A stretch of DNA of 64,000 bases from Pseudomonas sp. LS1212. Its GTDB lineage: Bacteria; Pseudomonadota; Gammaproteobacteria; Pseudomonadales; Pseudomonadaceae. Under the pieces are notes generated by a model. That model was not told the origin of the DNA and ran no database searches. It saw nothing but the letters and a program-made list of their open reading frames with translations. Where the stretch lies: assembly GCF_024741815.1 (NCBI RefSeq), contig NZ_CP102951.1, positions 1 to 64,000 of the forward strand. The letters are read 5' to 3'. Below are positions 53,592 to 62,988 of this stretch, piece after piece. A program made the translations under genes and the position numbers. Position 1 is the first letter of the stretch. Each line of letters starts with the position of its first letter.

Positions 53592-54641
53592 ATGGCCAGA
53601 CCTGGATATCGCCTCGCTATGTTTGCCACCTTGCTGGCGCTGGTGGTCGTGCTTCTGGGTGCCTACACTCGCCTTACCCATGCCGGCCTCGGTTGTCCGG
53701 ACTGGCCAGGTTGCTACGGCTTCATCAGCCCGCCCAAGACTGATGCGCAACTGGCGCATGCCGAACTGCATTTCCCCGATACGCCGGTAGAAGTGCACAA
53801 GGGCTGGAACGAAATGCTCCATCGCTATTTCGCCGGGACCCTGGGCCTGGTGATCGCCATGCTGGCGGTGCAAGCCTTGCGCCGACATGGCAGGCAAGGC
53901 CAACCCTACAAGCTGCCACTGATGCTGTTGGGCGTGGTCTTCGCCCAAGCCGCGTTTGGCATGTGGACCGTTACTCTCAAGCTCTGGCCGCAGGTGGTTA
54001 CTGCGCATCTGCTGGGCGGCTTTGCCACCTTGAGCCTGTTGTTTCTGCTGAGCCTGCGCCTGTCGGGTGCCTTCGCACCTTTGCCGGGCCTGCCACTGCG
54101 TGTGCGCCGCTGGGCCGCGCTGGGGCTGCTGCTGGTCATCGGCCAGATTGCCCTGGGTGGCTGGGTCAGCTCCAATTATGCGGCGGTGGCCTGTGTCGAT
54201 CTGCCGACCTGTCATGGTCAATGGTGGCCAGCCGCCGATTTCGCCAATGGCTTTCATCTGACTCAGCACATCGGGCCGAACTATCTCGGCGGCCAACTGG
54301 ACAGCGACGCCCGCACGGCGATTCACATCACCCATCGCCTGGGCGCCCTGCTGGTGACCGGCGCCTTGCTGGTGCTCGCCTGGCAACTGAGAGTGGCCGG
54401 CCTTCCCCGTCTGGCGGCACTGGTCGTACTGGTGCTGGCGGTACAGATAGGCCTGGGTATCAGCAATGTAGTGTTCCACCTGCCACTGACCGTGGCGGTT
54501 GCTCACAATGCCGGTGGTGCAACCCTGCTGCTGACTCTGGTGCTGGTCAATTACCGGACAAGAACTGTTGCAGTACCCGTTGTGCGCAGGGAGCTTCGGC
54601 GCTGGCGAGCATCCCCGACCGTTGTCGGTTCGGGCAAATAA
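53592..54641 (+). CDS. ctaA: Haem A synthase (Cox15/CtaA)
   Basis: Oxidises the haem O methyl group to formyl, making haem A. It is 349 residues with eight transmembrane segments. Conserved elements are LGAYTRLTHAGLGCPDWPGC at the N-terminus, HKGWNEMLHRYFAGT, and LTQHIGPNYLGG and HITHRLGAL later, supplying haem-ligand His residues. It comes just before the farnesyltransferase gene. Confidence 0.95.
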   Translation: MARPGYRLAMFATLLALVVVLLGAYTRLTHAGLGCPDWPGCYGFISPPKTDAQLAHAELHFPDTPVEVHKGWNEMLHRYFAGTLGLVIAMLAVQALRRHGRQGQPYKLPLMLLGVVFAQAAFGMWTVTLKLWPQVVTAHLLGGFATLSLLFLLSLRLSGAFAPLPGLPLRVRRWAALGLLLVIGQIALGGWVSSNYAAVACVDLPTCHGQWWPAADFANGFHLTQHIGPNYLGGQLDSDARTAIHITHRLGALLVTGALLVLAWQLRVAGLPRLAALVVLVLAVQIGLGISNVVFHLPLTVAVAHNAGGATLLLTLVLVNYRTRTVAVPVVRRELRRWRASPTVVGSGK

Positions 54642-54659
54642 CAATAAAGGAGAGACGCC

Positions 54660-55559
54660 ATGGCTACCCTACTCAGCGAACGCGGCAGTCAAGCTACCTG
54701 GCGCGACTACCTGGAGCTGACCAAGCCCAAGGTGGTGGTGCTGATGCTGATCACTTCCCTGGTCGGCATGTTCCTGGCCACCCGGGCCGGCGTGCCCTGG
54801 ACCGTGCTGCTGTTCGGCAACCTGGGGATTGCCTGTTGCGCGGGAGCTGCCGCAGCCGTCAACCATGTCGTGGACCGACGAATCGATGCGCTGATGGCGC
54901 GCACCCACAAGCGGCCGCTGGCCGAGGGCAGGGTTTCGCCCTCTGCCGCCCTGACTTTTGCCTTGCTGCTGGCGGTGTCGGGCCAAGCCCTGTTGCTGGC
55001 CTTCACCAACCCGCTGACGGCTTGGCTGACACTGGCCTCGCTGTTGGGTTATGCCGTGATCTACACCGGCTTTCTCAAGCGTGCCACGCCACAGAACATT
55101 GTGATCGGCGGCCTGGCCGGTGCCGCGCCGCCGCTGCTGGGCTGGGTCGCGACTACCGGGCATATCAGCGCCGAACCGCTGCTGCTGGTGCTGATTATCT
55201 TCGCCTGGACCCCGCCGCACTTCTGGGCGCTGGCCATCCACCGCAAGGAAGAATATGCCAAGGCCGATATCCCGATGTTGCCGGTGACCCACGGCGAGCA
55301 CTACACCAAGGTGCACATTCTGCTCTACACCTTCGTCCTGCTGGCGGTCAGCCTGCTGCCCTTCGTGATTCATATGAGTGGGCTGCTGTACCTGGCCTCG
55401 GCACTGTTGCTGGGCCTGCGCTTCCTGCAGTGGGCCTGGGTGTTGTACCGTGGCACTCAGCCGCACGCGGCGATCAAGACGTTCAAGTACTCTATCTATT
55501 ACTTGTTCCTGCTCTTTATCGCGCTGCTTGTAGACCACTACCTACTCTTGAACCTATGA
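54660..55559 (+). CDS. cyoE: Protohaem IX farnesyltransferase (haem O synthase)
   Basis: Adds farnesyl to haem B, the first step to haem A. It is 299 residues with eight to nine transmembrane segments and the prenyltransferase Asp motif NHVVDRRIDALMARTHKRPL. A second conserved loop is FLKRATPQNIVIGGLAGAAPP. The stop overlaps the sco start (ATGA). ctaB is a synonym. Confidence 0.96.
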   Translation: MATLLSERGSQATWRDYLELTKPKVVVLMLITSLVGMFLATRAGVPWTVLLFGNLGIACCAGAAAAVNHVVDRRIDALMARTHKRPLAEGRVSPSAALTFALLLAVSGQALLLAFTNPLTAWLTLASLLGYAVIYTGFLKRATPQNIVIGGLAGAAPPLLGWVATTGHISAEPLLLVLIIFAWTPPHFWALAIHRKEEYAKADIPMLPVTHGEHYTKVHILLYTFVLLAVSLLPFVIHMSGLLYLASALLLGLRFLQWAWVLYRGTQPHAAIKTFKYSIYYLFLLFIALLVDHYLLLNL

Positions 55560-56188
55560 CCCGAACCCAGAAAACCGTCTTTATTCTCGTTGCCCTGGTC
55601 GCTGTAATACTGGGGCTTACCGTCAACAAGGTACTCAATGACCAGCGTCAGCCCACTTCGACCGAACTGATCGATGCCGGGATCATTCTCCTGCCGCAGA
55701 GCCGCACGGTGCCGAGCCTGGAAATGACCGACCAGAACGGCCAGCCGGTGGCGGTCGATCAGTTGAAAGGCAAGTGGAGTTTGTTGTTCTTTGGCTACAC
55801 CTTTTGCCCGGACATTTGCCCGACCACGTTGGCGCAGCTGCGTCAGGTCAAAAGTGAATTGCCCAAGGAAGCAGTCGACAAGCTCCAGGTGATCCTGGTC
55901 AGCGTCGATCCGAACCGCGACACACCTGCACAACTTAAACAGTACCTGGGCTATTTCGATGCGGATTTCAGAGGGTTGACCGGCTCGGTAGAGACCCTTC
56001 AGAAACTGGCCAATGCGGTGAGCATTCCGTTTATTCCGGCCGATACCAGCAAGCCGAATTACACCGTCGACCATAGCGGCAACCTAGCCGTGATCGGGCC
56101 TGACGGGAAGCAGCGGGGGTTTATTCGGGCGCCGTTCAACAATCAGAAGTTGATTGCGCAGCTGCCGGGGTTGGTGCAGAGAGATTGA
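55556..56188 (+). CDS. SCO1/SenC-type copper chaperone
   Basis: A membrane-anchored thioredoxin-like protein that metallates the CuA site of subunit II. It is 210 residues with one N-terminal transmembrane helix. Copper ligands are in FCPDICPTTL (CxxxC) and the His in YTVDHSGNLAVIG. It is the last gene of the aa3 oxidase assembly run. Confidence 0.95.
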   Translation: MTRTQKTVFILVALVAVILGLTVNKVLNDQRQPTSTELIDAGIILLPQSRTVPSLEMTDQNGQPVAVDQLKGKWSLLFFGYTFCPDICPTTLAQLRQVKSELPKEAVDKLQVILVSVDPNRDTPAQLKQYLGYFDADFRGLTGSVETLQKLANAVSIPFIPADTSKPNYTVDHSGNLAVIGPDGKQRGFIRAPFNNQKLIAQLPGLVQRD

Positions 56189-56202
56189 GATTCGTGGCGC
56201 GG

Positions 56203-56287
56203 CCATCGCTGGCAAGCCAGCTCCCACAGGGTACGCGGTATCCAACTGTGGGAGCGGGCCGGGCGGCGTTCCGCTTGCCCGCGATGC
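56203..56287. repeat. REP pair with a 14-nt insertion
   Basis: A left arm (CCATCGCTGGCAAGCCAGC then TCCCACA) and a right arm TGTGGGAGCGGGC ... CTTGCCCGCGATG. The right arm is split by CGGGCGGCGTTCCG compared with other copies in this window. It sits between the convergent sco and metQ genes. Confidence 0.75.
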
Positions 56288-56302
56288 AGGCGACGCGGTC
56301 TA

Positions 56303-57076
56303 TCAGAACGCTGGAACGACAGCGCCCTTGTACTTCTCCAGAATAAACGCTTTCACTTCTGGCGAGTGCAAGGCCGTGACCAGCTTCTGCATGGCAGCCG
56401 AATCCTTGTTATCCGGGCGCGCAACCAGGATGTTCACATAAGGCGAGTCGCTGCCTTCGATGATCAGCGCATCCTTGGCCGGGTCCAGCTTGGCTTCCAG
56501 CGCGTAGTTGGTGTTGATCAGCGCCAGGTCGACCTGAGTCAGTACGCGCGGCAGGGTGGCTGCTTCCAGTTCACGGAATTTCAGGTCTTTCGAATTCTCG
56601 GTGATGTCTTTGACTGTCGAGAGAATATTGTTCGCGTCTTCCAGCTTGATCAGCCCGGCCTTTTGCAGCAGCAGCAAGGCGCGGCCGCCGTTGGTGGCGT
56701 CGTTCGGGATCACCACGTTGGCACCGCCTGGCAGTTCTTCGAGCTTCTTGTATTTGCTCGAGTAGGCGCCCAATGGCTCCAGGTGCACACCGGCGACGCT
56801 GATCAGGTCGGTGCCTTTGGCCTTGTTGAACTCATCCAGGTACGGTTGGTGCTGGAAGAAGTTGGCGTCCAGGCGCTTCTCGGCAACCTGTACGTTCGGC
56901 TGGATGTAGTCGGTGAAGACCTTGACCTTCAAATCGACCCCATCCTTGGCCAAGGCCGGTTTGACGAACTCGAGGATCTCCGCATGCGGTACAGGCGTGG
57001 CGGCGATGGTCAGGGTGTCTGCCGCCTGGGCGGAGAATGCCGCGACGGCGGCGAAAGCAGCGAGCAGTTTTTTCAT
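56303..57076 (-). CDS. metQ: Methionine ABC transporter substrate-binding protein
   Basis: A periplasmic binding protein of 257 residues. The signal peptide MKKLLAAFAAVAAFSAQA has no lipobox Cys, unlike E. coli MetQ. The NlpA/MetQ fold shows TIAATPVPHAEILEFVKP and PNDATNGGRALLLLQKAGLIKL. It is the third gene of metN-metI-metQ. Confidence 0.93.
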   Translation of the reverse strand: MKKLLAAFAAVAAFSAQAADTLTIAATPVPHAEILEFVKPALAKDGVDLKVKVFTDYIQPNVQVAEKRLDANFFQHQPYLDEFNKAKGTDLISVAGVHLEPLGAYSSKYKKLEELPGGANVVIPNDATNGGRALLLLQKAGLIKLEDANNILSTVKDITENSKDLKFRELEAATLPRVLTQVDLALINTNYALEAKLDPAKDALIIEGSDSPYVNILVARPDNKDSAAMQKLVTALHSPEVKAFILEKYKGAVVPAF

Positions 57077-57133
57077 TCATCACTCCTTGTTAGGGCCGGT
57101 CTGGCCCTCGGGCGGCAAGGCCGGCCCATGCGG

Positions 57134-57805
57134 TTACTTACGGGAAAAATGTACGACCAGCTTGTCGCCGACACTTTGCAGCACTTGCACCAGCACCAGC
57201 AGCAGGACCACGGTGACAATCATCACATCGGTCTGGAAGCGCTGATAACCGAACCGGATTGCCAGGTCACCCAAGCCTCCGGCACCGACCACGCCCGCCA
57301 TGGCGGTGTACGACACCAGCGTGATGGCCGTGACGGTGATTGCCGCGAAAATGCCCGGACGTGCTTCGGGCAACAACGCATTGAGGATGATCTGGCGCGT
57401 GGTGGCACCCATTGCCTGGGTGGCCTCGATGATGCCCCGGTCCACTTCACGCAGCGCCGTTTCCACCAGCCTTGCGAAGAACGGCGTGGCCCCGACCACC
57501 AATGGCGGGATGGCACCGGCAACCCCCAGCGAAGTGCCGGTGATCAGTACGGTGAACGGAATCATCACGATCAGCAGGATGATGAAAGGCAATGAACGCA
57601 GGATATTCACGATCAGCGACAACAAGGCGTACACGCGCTTTTCTTCGAACAGCTGGCGTGGGCCGCAGAGAAACAGCAGCACGCCCAGCGGCAAGCCGAG
57701 CAGGACGGTAAACAGCAGCGAACCGCCCAGCATCATCAGCGTGTCGAGGGTCGCCAGCCAGATCTCGCTCCAGTCGACATTGGCAAAGAAATTCAGGGCT
57801 TCCAT
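57134..57805 (-). CDS. metI: Methionine ABC transporter permease
   Basis: An inner-membrane permease of 223 residues with five hydrophobic segments and the EAA loop (EATQAMGATTRQIILNALLPEARPGI, read in two parts). Its first base overlaps the metN stop (TGATG), so it is translationally coupled. Confidence 0.94.
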   Translation of the reverse strand: MEALNFFANVDWSEIWLATLDTLMMLGGSLLFTVLLGLPLGVLLFLCGPRQLFEEKRVYALLSLIVNILRSLPFIILLIVMIPFTVLITGTSLGVAGAIPPLVVGATPFFARLVETALREVDRGIIEATQAMGATTRQIILNALLPEARPGIFAAITVTAITLVSYTAMAGVVGAGGLGDLAIRFGYQRFQTDVMIVTVVLLLVLVQVLQSVGDKLVVHFSRK

Positions 57806-58812
57806 CAGCGCAGCACCTCCATATGAACGTCCGCCGAGGTGAAGCGTGCAAACGCTGCCTCCATGTCGCCGCCGGTAATGGCCAGGGTCAGTTGGCCGTA
57901 AGGGGTGTCTTTGATCCGGTCGATCCGTCCGGCAAGGATGCTGTAATCCACACCCGTTTCACGGGCCACGGTGCCCAGTAGGGGGGCGTAGGTCGCGTCG
58001 CCCTGAAAGGTCAGGCGCACGATGCGGCCTGGCACATGGGCGAAATCGTCGCGCTGCTCGTTTTCGTCGATCTGCTCGTCTTCCTGCACGAAGCGCCGGG
58101 TGGTCGGGTGCTTGGGGTGCAGGAACACATCGGCCACCGGGCCTTCTTCCACGATAATACCGGCGTCCATCACGGCAACCCGGTCGCAGACCCGGCGGAT
58201 CACGTCCATTTCATGGGTAATCAGGACGATGGTCAGTTTCAGCTCGCGATTGATCTCGGCCAGCAACTGCAGGACCGACGCCGTGGTTTGTGGGTCCAGG
58301 GCGCTGGTGGCTTCGTCGCACAGCAAAATCTTCGGTTTGGTCGCCAGGGCGCGGGCAATGCCGACGCGCTGCTTCTGGCCACCTGACAATTGCGCCGGAA
58401 ACTTCTTCGCGTGCTCGGACAAGCCGACGCGGTCGAGCAGCTCGGCAACGCGCCGGTCAATCTCGCTGCGCGACAGTTCACCGGCCAGGGTCAAGGGCAG
58501 CGCGACGTTGTCGGCAACGGTCTTGGACGCCAGCAAATTGAAGTGCTGGAAGATCATCCCGACCTGTTGGCGGAAACGGCGCAAGTCATCGGCGTTGAAG
58601 GCGGTAACGTCTTCGCCGTCAACGATGATCTTGCCGCCGCTGGGCGCTTCCAGACGGTTGATCAAGCGTAGAAGTGTGCTTTTGCCCGCGCCGGAATGGC
58701 CGATCAGGCCGAATACCTGACCGTTTTCGACACTTAGGCTGGTCGAATGCAACGCGGGGATATCTCTACCGGCTACGCGGTAGGTTTTATGGACATTTTG
58801 AAACTCGATCAC
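57805..58812 (-). CDS. metN: Methionine ABC transporter ATPase
   Basis: An ABC ATPase of 335 residues. Walker A is GHSGAGKST (near residue 38), signature LSGGQKQR, Walker B ILLCDEATSALD. The C-terminal NIL domain (TFQGDATYAPLL ... ILAGRIDRIKDTPYGQLTLAITG) senses cytoplasmic methionine and inhibits transport. It starts the metNIQ operon. The distance to the next gene is 170 bp. Confidence 0.95.
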   Translation of the reverse strand: MIEFQNVHKTYRVAGRDIPALHSTSLSVENGQVFGLIGHSGAGKSTLLRLINRLEAPSGGKIIVDGEDVTAFNADDLRRFRQQVGMIFQHFNLLASKTVADNVALPLTLAGELSRSEIDRRVAELLDRVGLSEHAKKFPAQLSGGQKQRVGIARALATKPKILLCDEATSALDPQTTASVLQLLAEINRELKLTIVLITHEMDVIRRVCDRVAVMDAGIIVEEGPVADVFLHPKHPTTRRFVQEDEQIDENEQRDDFAHVPGRIVRLTFQGDATYAPLLGTVARETGVDYSILAGRIDRIKDTPYGQLTLAITGGDMEAAFARFTSADVHMEVLR

Positions 58813-58984
58813 TTAGCGAACCTTGTGGGGCGCAGGAAAGGGGGCAGCGGTTAGCCGACCGCGCATTTTAGCCTGTTCGTATAGAGGTTTTTAGCATTTA
58901 TTTTGAGTAGAACCAGCCAATGAGTAATAACGCGATCAATGGTCAATGTGATGGAACGGCTCTGCCGTGTGCACCTGTTGGCAA

Positions 58985-59704
58985 TCAGGGTTTGCGCGGG
59001 CTGAGCACGACCTGGGCAGGTAGCTGGCGGTGAATTTCACGGCTCAATTGCAACTCGAAATCCGGGTCGAGCTTCGTCACGCGCTTGGTCAGCAGTGTCG
59101 ACAGCCAAGGGTAATCGTCTTTGCGTGGCACTTGCAGGTCGACGGTACACTGATAGTTCACGACATCGGCGGCAATATCATCGAGTTGTCGACGCAGCTG
59201 CGCCATATCGCCAATTTTCAACGCAACAACGGTTCTTTCTGCCGTGGGGTCGATCACTTTTGCTCTGGGTTTGGCTTCCGCCTCCTTGAGCGCCGCTTCG
59301 GCCTTGTCCAGTTCGGCCTTGCGGGCCTGGGTGATCGCACCATTGACCCCGCCGGTTAGTGCCGGCGCCTTGGGCATCAGGGCGCGGGCCCTGGCCAAGG
59401 CCGTGGCGGCAGCATTCATATCGCCTTTTTGCAGCACGATCTGGCTGCGTTGCAGATAGGCCTCGGCCAACTGCCGCTGGTACTGTACCAGGCGACTGTC
59501 GCTTGGCGTTTGCACCTGCAAGGCTTGCAGCTGATCTTCGGCGGTGGCCAGTTCGCCGCTGGCAATGCTTTGTTCCAATTGCTGGTAGGCATCGGGCGTG
59601 GCAGGCGCAGTTGCAGTTGCAGTGTCGACCGGGCTGCTTTGGCAAGCAACCAGCAGTAGTGAAAATGCGGCCAGGAGCAGATAACGGGAGGCGAACGGCT
59701 TCAT
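58985..59704 (-). CDS. PA5502-like lipoprotein with helical repeats
   Basis: A 239-residue lipoprotein (lipobox LLVAC). It has a helical, TPR-like middle (DAYQQLEQSIASGELATAEDQLQALQ; AEAYLQRSQIVLQKGDMNAAATALARA) and a C-terminal domain with a single Cys. It occupies the same place beside znuB as PA5502 in P. aeruginosa. Its function is unknown; it may share zinc control by position only. Confidence 0.82.
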   Translation of the reverse strand: MKPFASRYLLLAAFSLLLVACQSSPVDTATATAPATPDAYQQLEQSIASGELATAEDQLQALQVQTPSDSRLVQYQRQLAEAYLQRSQIVLQKGDMNAAATALARARALMPKAPALTGGVNGAITQARKAELDKAEAALKEAEAKPRAKVIDPTAERTVVALKIGDMAQLRRQLDDIAADVVNYQCTVDLQVPRKDDYPWLSTLLTKRVTKLDPDFELQLSREIHRQLPAQVVLSPRKP

Positions 59705-59847
59705 TCCTGCGGCTCTCTAATTTGCGCAAAAAACGAGCGAGTTTACACCCGGTCAACCGACTCGAAAATAACTCATCACGCTGAACGAGTGGTTTCAGTG
59801 TCGCAGGGTGTGACCGGGATAGGTCGCACCCTGCTCCCATCAAGGCC

Positions 59848-60630
59848 TCAGCGCCGGGGCAGAGCAAAGCTCAGTAAGAATAGCACCGCGGCTGACACCA
59901 CGATGGAGGGACCGGCCGGTGTGTCCTTGAACCAGGACAAGGCCAGACCGCTGCAGACGGCCAGAACGCCCAGCAGGCTGGCACCCAGGGCCATCTGTTC
60001 TGGCGAGCGGGCATGACGCTGGGCCGCGGCGGCGGGAATGATCAACAAGGAAGTAATCAACAGCACACCCACGATTTTCATCGCTACGGCAATCACCACA
60101 GCGATCAGCAGCATCAGGGTCATGCGCAAGGCCGTCACCGGCAAACCTTCGACCGTGGCCAGTTCCTCATGCACGGTGATCGCCAGCAACGGGCGCCACA
60201 GGGCGACGATCAGCAGCAGTACCGCAGCGCTGCCGCACAGTATCCAGGTCAGGTCAGTCGGGCTGATGGCCAGGAGGTCGCCGAACAGATACCCCATCAG
60301 GTCGATGCGCACGTCATGCATGAAGCTCAGCACCACCAGGCCAAGCGACAGGGTGCTGGGCGCCAGGATCCCCAGCAGCGTATCTGAAGCCAGCGGCTGA
60401 CGTTGCTGCAGGGTCACCAGCAGGATGGCCAGCAGCAGGCAGCCGACAGTGACTGCCAGGGCGGGACTCACATCCAGCACAAACCCCAGGGCCACGCCGA
60501 GCAGCGCGGCATGGGACAAGGTATCGCCGAAATAGGCCATGCGCCGCCAAACCACGAACGAACCCAGAGGCCCGGCCACCACGGCCAGGGCCAGGCCTGC
60601 GAGCAGGGCGTAAAGCAGAAAATCAGCCAT
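59848..60630 (-). CDS. znuB: Zinc ABC transporter permease
   Basis: An ABC-3 family membrane permease of 260 residues with about eight to nine transmembrane helices (AGLALAVVAGPLGSFVVWRRMAYFGDTLSHAALLGVALG at the start, read in parts). It overlaps znuC by 8 nt, indicating coupling. It imports Zn2+ delivered by ZnuA. Confidence 0.95.
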   Translation of the reverse strand: MADFLLYALLAGLALAVVAGPLGSFVVWRRMAYFGDTLSHAALLGVALGFVLDVSPALAVTVGCLLLAILLVTLQQRQPLASDTLLGILAPSTLSLGLVVLSFMHDVRIDLMGYLFGDLLAISPTDLTWILCGSAAVLLLIVALWRPLLAITVHEELATVEGLPVTALRMTLMLLIAVVIAVAMKIVGVLLITSLLIIPAAAAQRHARSPEQMALGASLLGVLAVCSGLALSWFKDTPAGPSIVVSAAVLFLLSFALPRR

Positions 60631-61402
60631 GCTTGCAGTTTTCCCCGTGTACATGCCCGTTGGACGGCTGTTTGACCACCGAGCCATGCAGGTCGTGGGC
60701 ATGGTCGTGGTGGTGGTGATAGATCGCCAGGCTCGGCGCGTTCTTGCCGAACAGTTCAACGAAGGCCGGATCACCGCTGACCTGTTCGGGGTGGCCTGAG
60801 CAACAGACATGGCGATTGAGGCAGACCACTTGGTCAGTGGTGCTCATCACCAGGTGCAGATCATGGGAAACCATCAGGACGCCACAACCATGGCGGTCGC
60901 GTAGCCGAGTGATCAGGCTGTAGAGTTCGGCTTGCCCGGCGACATCGACGCCTTGAACCGGCTCGTCGAGTACCAGCAGCTCAGGCTCGCGCAACAGTGC
61001 CCGGGCCAGAAGCACACGCTGCATCTCGCCGCCGGAAATGCCCTGGATCGGGCTGTCTATGACTTGCTCGGCACCGACTTCCTTGAGCGCAGCCAGCGCC
61101 CGTGGACGATCGACGCCCGGGACCAGGCGCAAAAAGCGCAGGACCGAGAGCGGCAGCGTCGGGTCTACGTGCAGTTTTTGCGGCATATAGCCGATGCGCA
61201 GCCTGGGTTTGCGCCAGACTTTCCCGCTGTCGGGCTTGAGCAGGCCGAGTACGGCTCGCACCAGCGTGGTCTTGCCCGCGCCGTTGGGCCCGATCAGGGT
61301 AACGATCTGGCCAGGCTGGACACTGAGTTGAATGTTATCCAGCACATTTTGCCCGGCGAAGGTGACGGCGACCTTTTTCAGCTCGATCAACGCAGTGCTC
61401 AT
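60623..61402 (-). CDS. znuC: Zinc ABC transporter ATPase
   Basis: An ABC ATPase of 259 residues. Walker A is GPNGAGKTT, signature ISGGEMQR, Walker B LLVLDEPVQGVD. A His-rich tail (YHHHHDHAHDLHG) may bind zinc. It overlaps zur by 1 nt (TGATG), so zur-znuC-znuB form one unit. Confidence 0.95.
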   Translation of the reverse strand: MSTALIELKKVAVTFAGQNVLDNIQLSVQPGQIVTLIGPNGAGKTTLVRAVLGLLKPDSGKVWRKPRLRIGYMPQKLHVDPTLPLSVLRFLRLVPGVDRPRALAALKEVGAEQVIDSPIQGISGGEMQRVLLARALLREPELLVLDEPVQGVDVAGQAELYSLITRLRDRHGCGVLMVSHDLHLVMSTTDQVVCLNRHVCCSGHPEQVSGDPAFVELFGKNAPSLAIYHHHHDHAHDLHGSVVKQPSNGHVHGENCKHG

Positions 61403-61884
61403 CAGGCCTCCCGACAGCTCGAGCAGAGACCCACCACCTCGACGGTCTGCCCCTCGACAGAGAAGCCGACGTCTTGCGCACTGGTGACGATGGCGCTGCT
61501 GATGGTTTTTTGTTCAAGCTCGATGGCCACATGGCACTCACGGCAAATCAGGAACTGGCCCTGGTGCGCATGCCCGGGGTGATTGCAGCCGATGAATGCA
61601 TTGAGCGAGGCAATGCGGTGGACCAGCCCATTGTCCAGCAGGAAATCCAGTGCCCGATACACAGTCGGCGGCGCGGCGCGGCGGCCATCCTGTTCGCTGA
61701 GCACGGCGAGGATATCGTAGGCACCCAGCGGCTTGTGGCTTTGCCAGACCAGCTCCAGCACCCGCCGACGCAGCGCAGTCAGGCGCAGGCCCTTGTGAGC
61801 GCATAGGGTGTCGGCCTCGGCCAGGGCACTGTGCACGCAGTGAGAGTGGTCGTGGGGAAGATTGGCCAGCGGGGTTTTAGGCAT
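61402..61884 (-). CDS. zur: Zinc uptake regulator Zur (Fur family)
   Basis: A zinc-sensing repressor of 160 residues. The winged helix lies in the middle (RRRVLELVWQSHKPLGAYDIL). Structural zinc Cys pairs are CRECH and CSSC, and a His-rich start (HDHSHCVHS) follows the family. It is divergent from znuA across the 66-bp control region and represses znuABC when zinc is bound. np20 is an older name. Confidence 0.94.
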   Translation of the reverse strand: MPKTPLANLPHDHSHCVHSALAEADTLCAHKGLRLTALRRRVLELVWQSHKPLGAYDILAVLSEQDGRRAAPPTVYRALDFLLDNGLVHRIASLNAFIGCNHPGHAHQGQFLICRECHVAIELEQKTISSAIVTSAQDVGFSVEGQTVEVVGLCSSCREA

Positions 61885-61910
61885 GGGCGGCGACGGTTTC
61901 TGTGAGAGAC

Positions 61911-61923
61911 GTTATTATGTTAC
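61911..61923. promoter_or_regulatory. Candidate Zur box between zur and znuA
   Basis: GTTATTATGTTAC, part of the A+T-rich, roughly palindromic GTTATrTTATAAC type that Zur recognises. It lies in the divergent 66-bp gap. The match is partial. Confidence 0.5.
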
Positions 61924-61950
61924 CTGTTCCTGCCTCCTTGAGTGGTCATC

Positions 61951-62871
61951 GTGTCTCGACTTTTTGCTCTTTTTGTCGCTTTTTTCTCCTGTGTCGTCGT
62001 GATGAACTCCGCTCAAGCCGAGGTTCGCGTGTTGACCAGCATCAAGCCATTGCAGTTGATCGCCGCGGCAGTGCAGGACGGTGCCGGTAGCCCGCAAGTC
62101 CTGTTGCCGCCGGGCGCTTCGCCGCACCACTATGCCTTGCGCCCTTCCGATGTTCGGCGGGTTGGCGAAGTCGACTTGCTCTACTGGATCGGGCCGGACA
62201 TGGAAGGATTCCTGCCGCGTGTGCTGCAAGGCCGCAGCAAGCCTGCGGTGGCGGTGCAGCAATTGCCGGGCCTGCATTTGCGTCATTTTGCCGAAGACAG
62301 TCCTTCCCACGACGAGGGTGAGTCGGATCATGACCACGACCATCGCCCCGGTACCGTCGATGCGCATCTATGGCTGGCGCCGGCCAACGCCCGGGTAATC
62401 GCCGCGCGAATGGCGGGTGACCTCAGTGCTGCCGACCCGGCCAACGCGGCGCGTTATCAAAGCAACCTGAAAGCGTTCAACGAGCGTCTCGATGCCCTTG
62501 ATGGGCGCATCAAGGCGCGTTTGGCGGGTATTGCCGGCAAGCCATATTTCGTTTTCCACGAAGCGTTTGATTATTTCGAGGAGGCTTATGGCCTTAAACA
62601 TACTGGGGTGTTCAGTGTGGCAGCCGAAGTACAGCCTGGCGCGCAGCACGTAGCGGCCATGCGCACCCGCCTGCAGCAAGTCGGCAAGACGTGCGTATTC
62701 AGCGAGCCGCCGATTCGCCCGCGGCTGGCTGAAACCTTGACCGCGGGTCTGCCGGTGCGTCTGGCTGAGCTGGATGCGCTGGGCGGCAATGCGCCTGTCA
62801 ATGCGCAGGGGTATGAGCAGTTGCTGGAGAAGCTGGGGGATGATTTGGCGGGGTGTCTGGAGCAGCTTTAA
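61951..62871 (+). CDS. znuA: Zinc ABC transporter substrate-binding protein
   Basis: A periplasmic zinc-binding protein of 306 residues from GTG 61951 (GTG 61942 is also possible). The signal peptide ends AQAEV. The zinc site includes GASPHHYALRPSD, a His/Asp-rich loop (HDEGESDHDHDHRPG), DAHLWLAP and VFHEAFDYFEEAYGL. It is divergent from zur-znuCB and presumably Zur-repressed. Confidence 0.93.
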   Translation: MSRLFALFVAFFSCVVVMNSAQAEVRVLTSIKPLQLIAAAVQDGAGSPQVLLPPGASPHHYALRPSDVRRVGEVDLLYWIGPDMEGFLPRVLQGRSKPAVAVQQLPGLHLRHFAEDSPSHDEGESDHDHDHRPGTVDAHLWLAPANARVIAARMAGDLSAADPANAARYQSNLKAFNERLDALDGRIKARLAGIAGKPYFVFHEAFDYFEEAYGLKHTGVFSVAAEVQPGAQHVAAMRTRLQQVGKTCVFSEPPIRPRLAETLTAGLPVRLAELDALGGNAPVNAQGYEQLLEKLGDDLAGCLEQL

Positions 62872-62887
62872 TTGGCAGGTCTGGCCT

Positions 62888-62953
62888 CATCGCTGGCAAG
62901 CCAGCTCCTACAAGTATTGTGTGAACCCTGTAGGAGCTGGCTTGCCAGCGATG
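62888..62953. repeat. REP pair, 25-bp perfect inverted repeat
   Basis: Arms 62888-62912 and 62929-62953 are exact complements, separated by 16 bp. This is the 'CTCCTACA' variant of the REP unit. It lies between the convergent znuA and thrB genes. Confidence 0.88.
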
Positions 62954-62988
62954 GGGCCCTGTCAGGCGACACAGGGCCTGCAGGCTCC

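Noticed and set aside
52656..54644. 662-codon open frame antisense to surf1-ctaA
   Set aside because: His/Gln-rich shadow of three well-supported plus-strand genes.
53963..55555. Long plus-strand frame running through ctaA and cyoE into sco
   Set aside because: Only the last part (from 55556) is real; the upstream part is the wrong frame of ctaA and cyoE and merely lacks stops.
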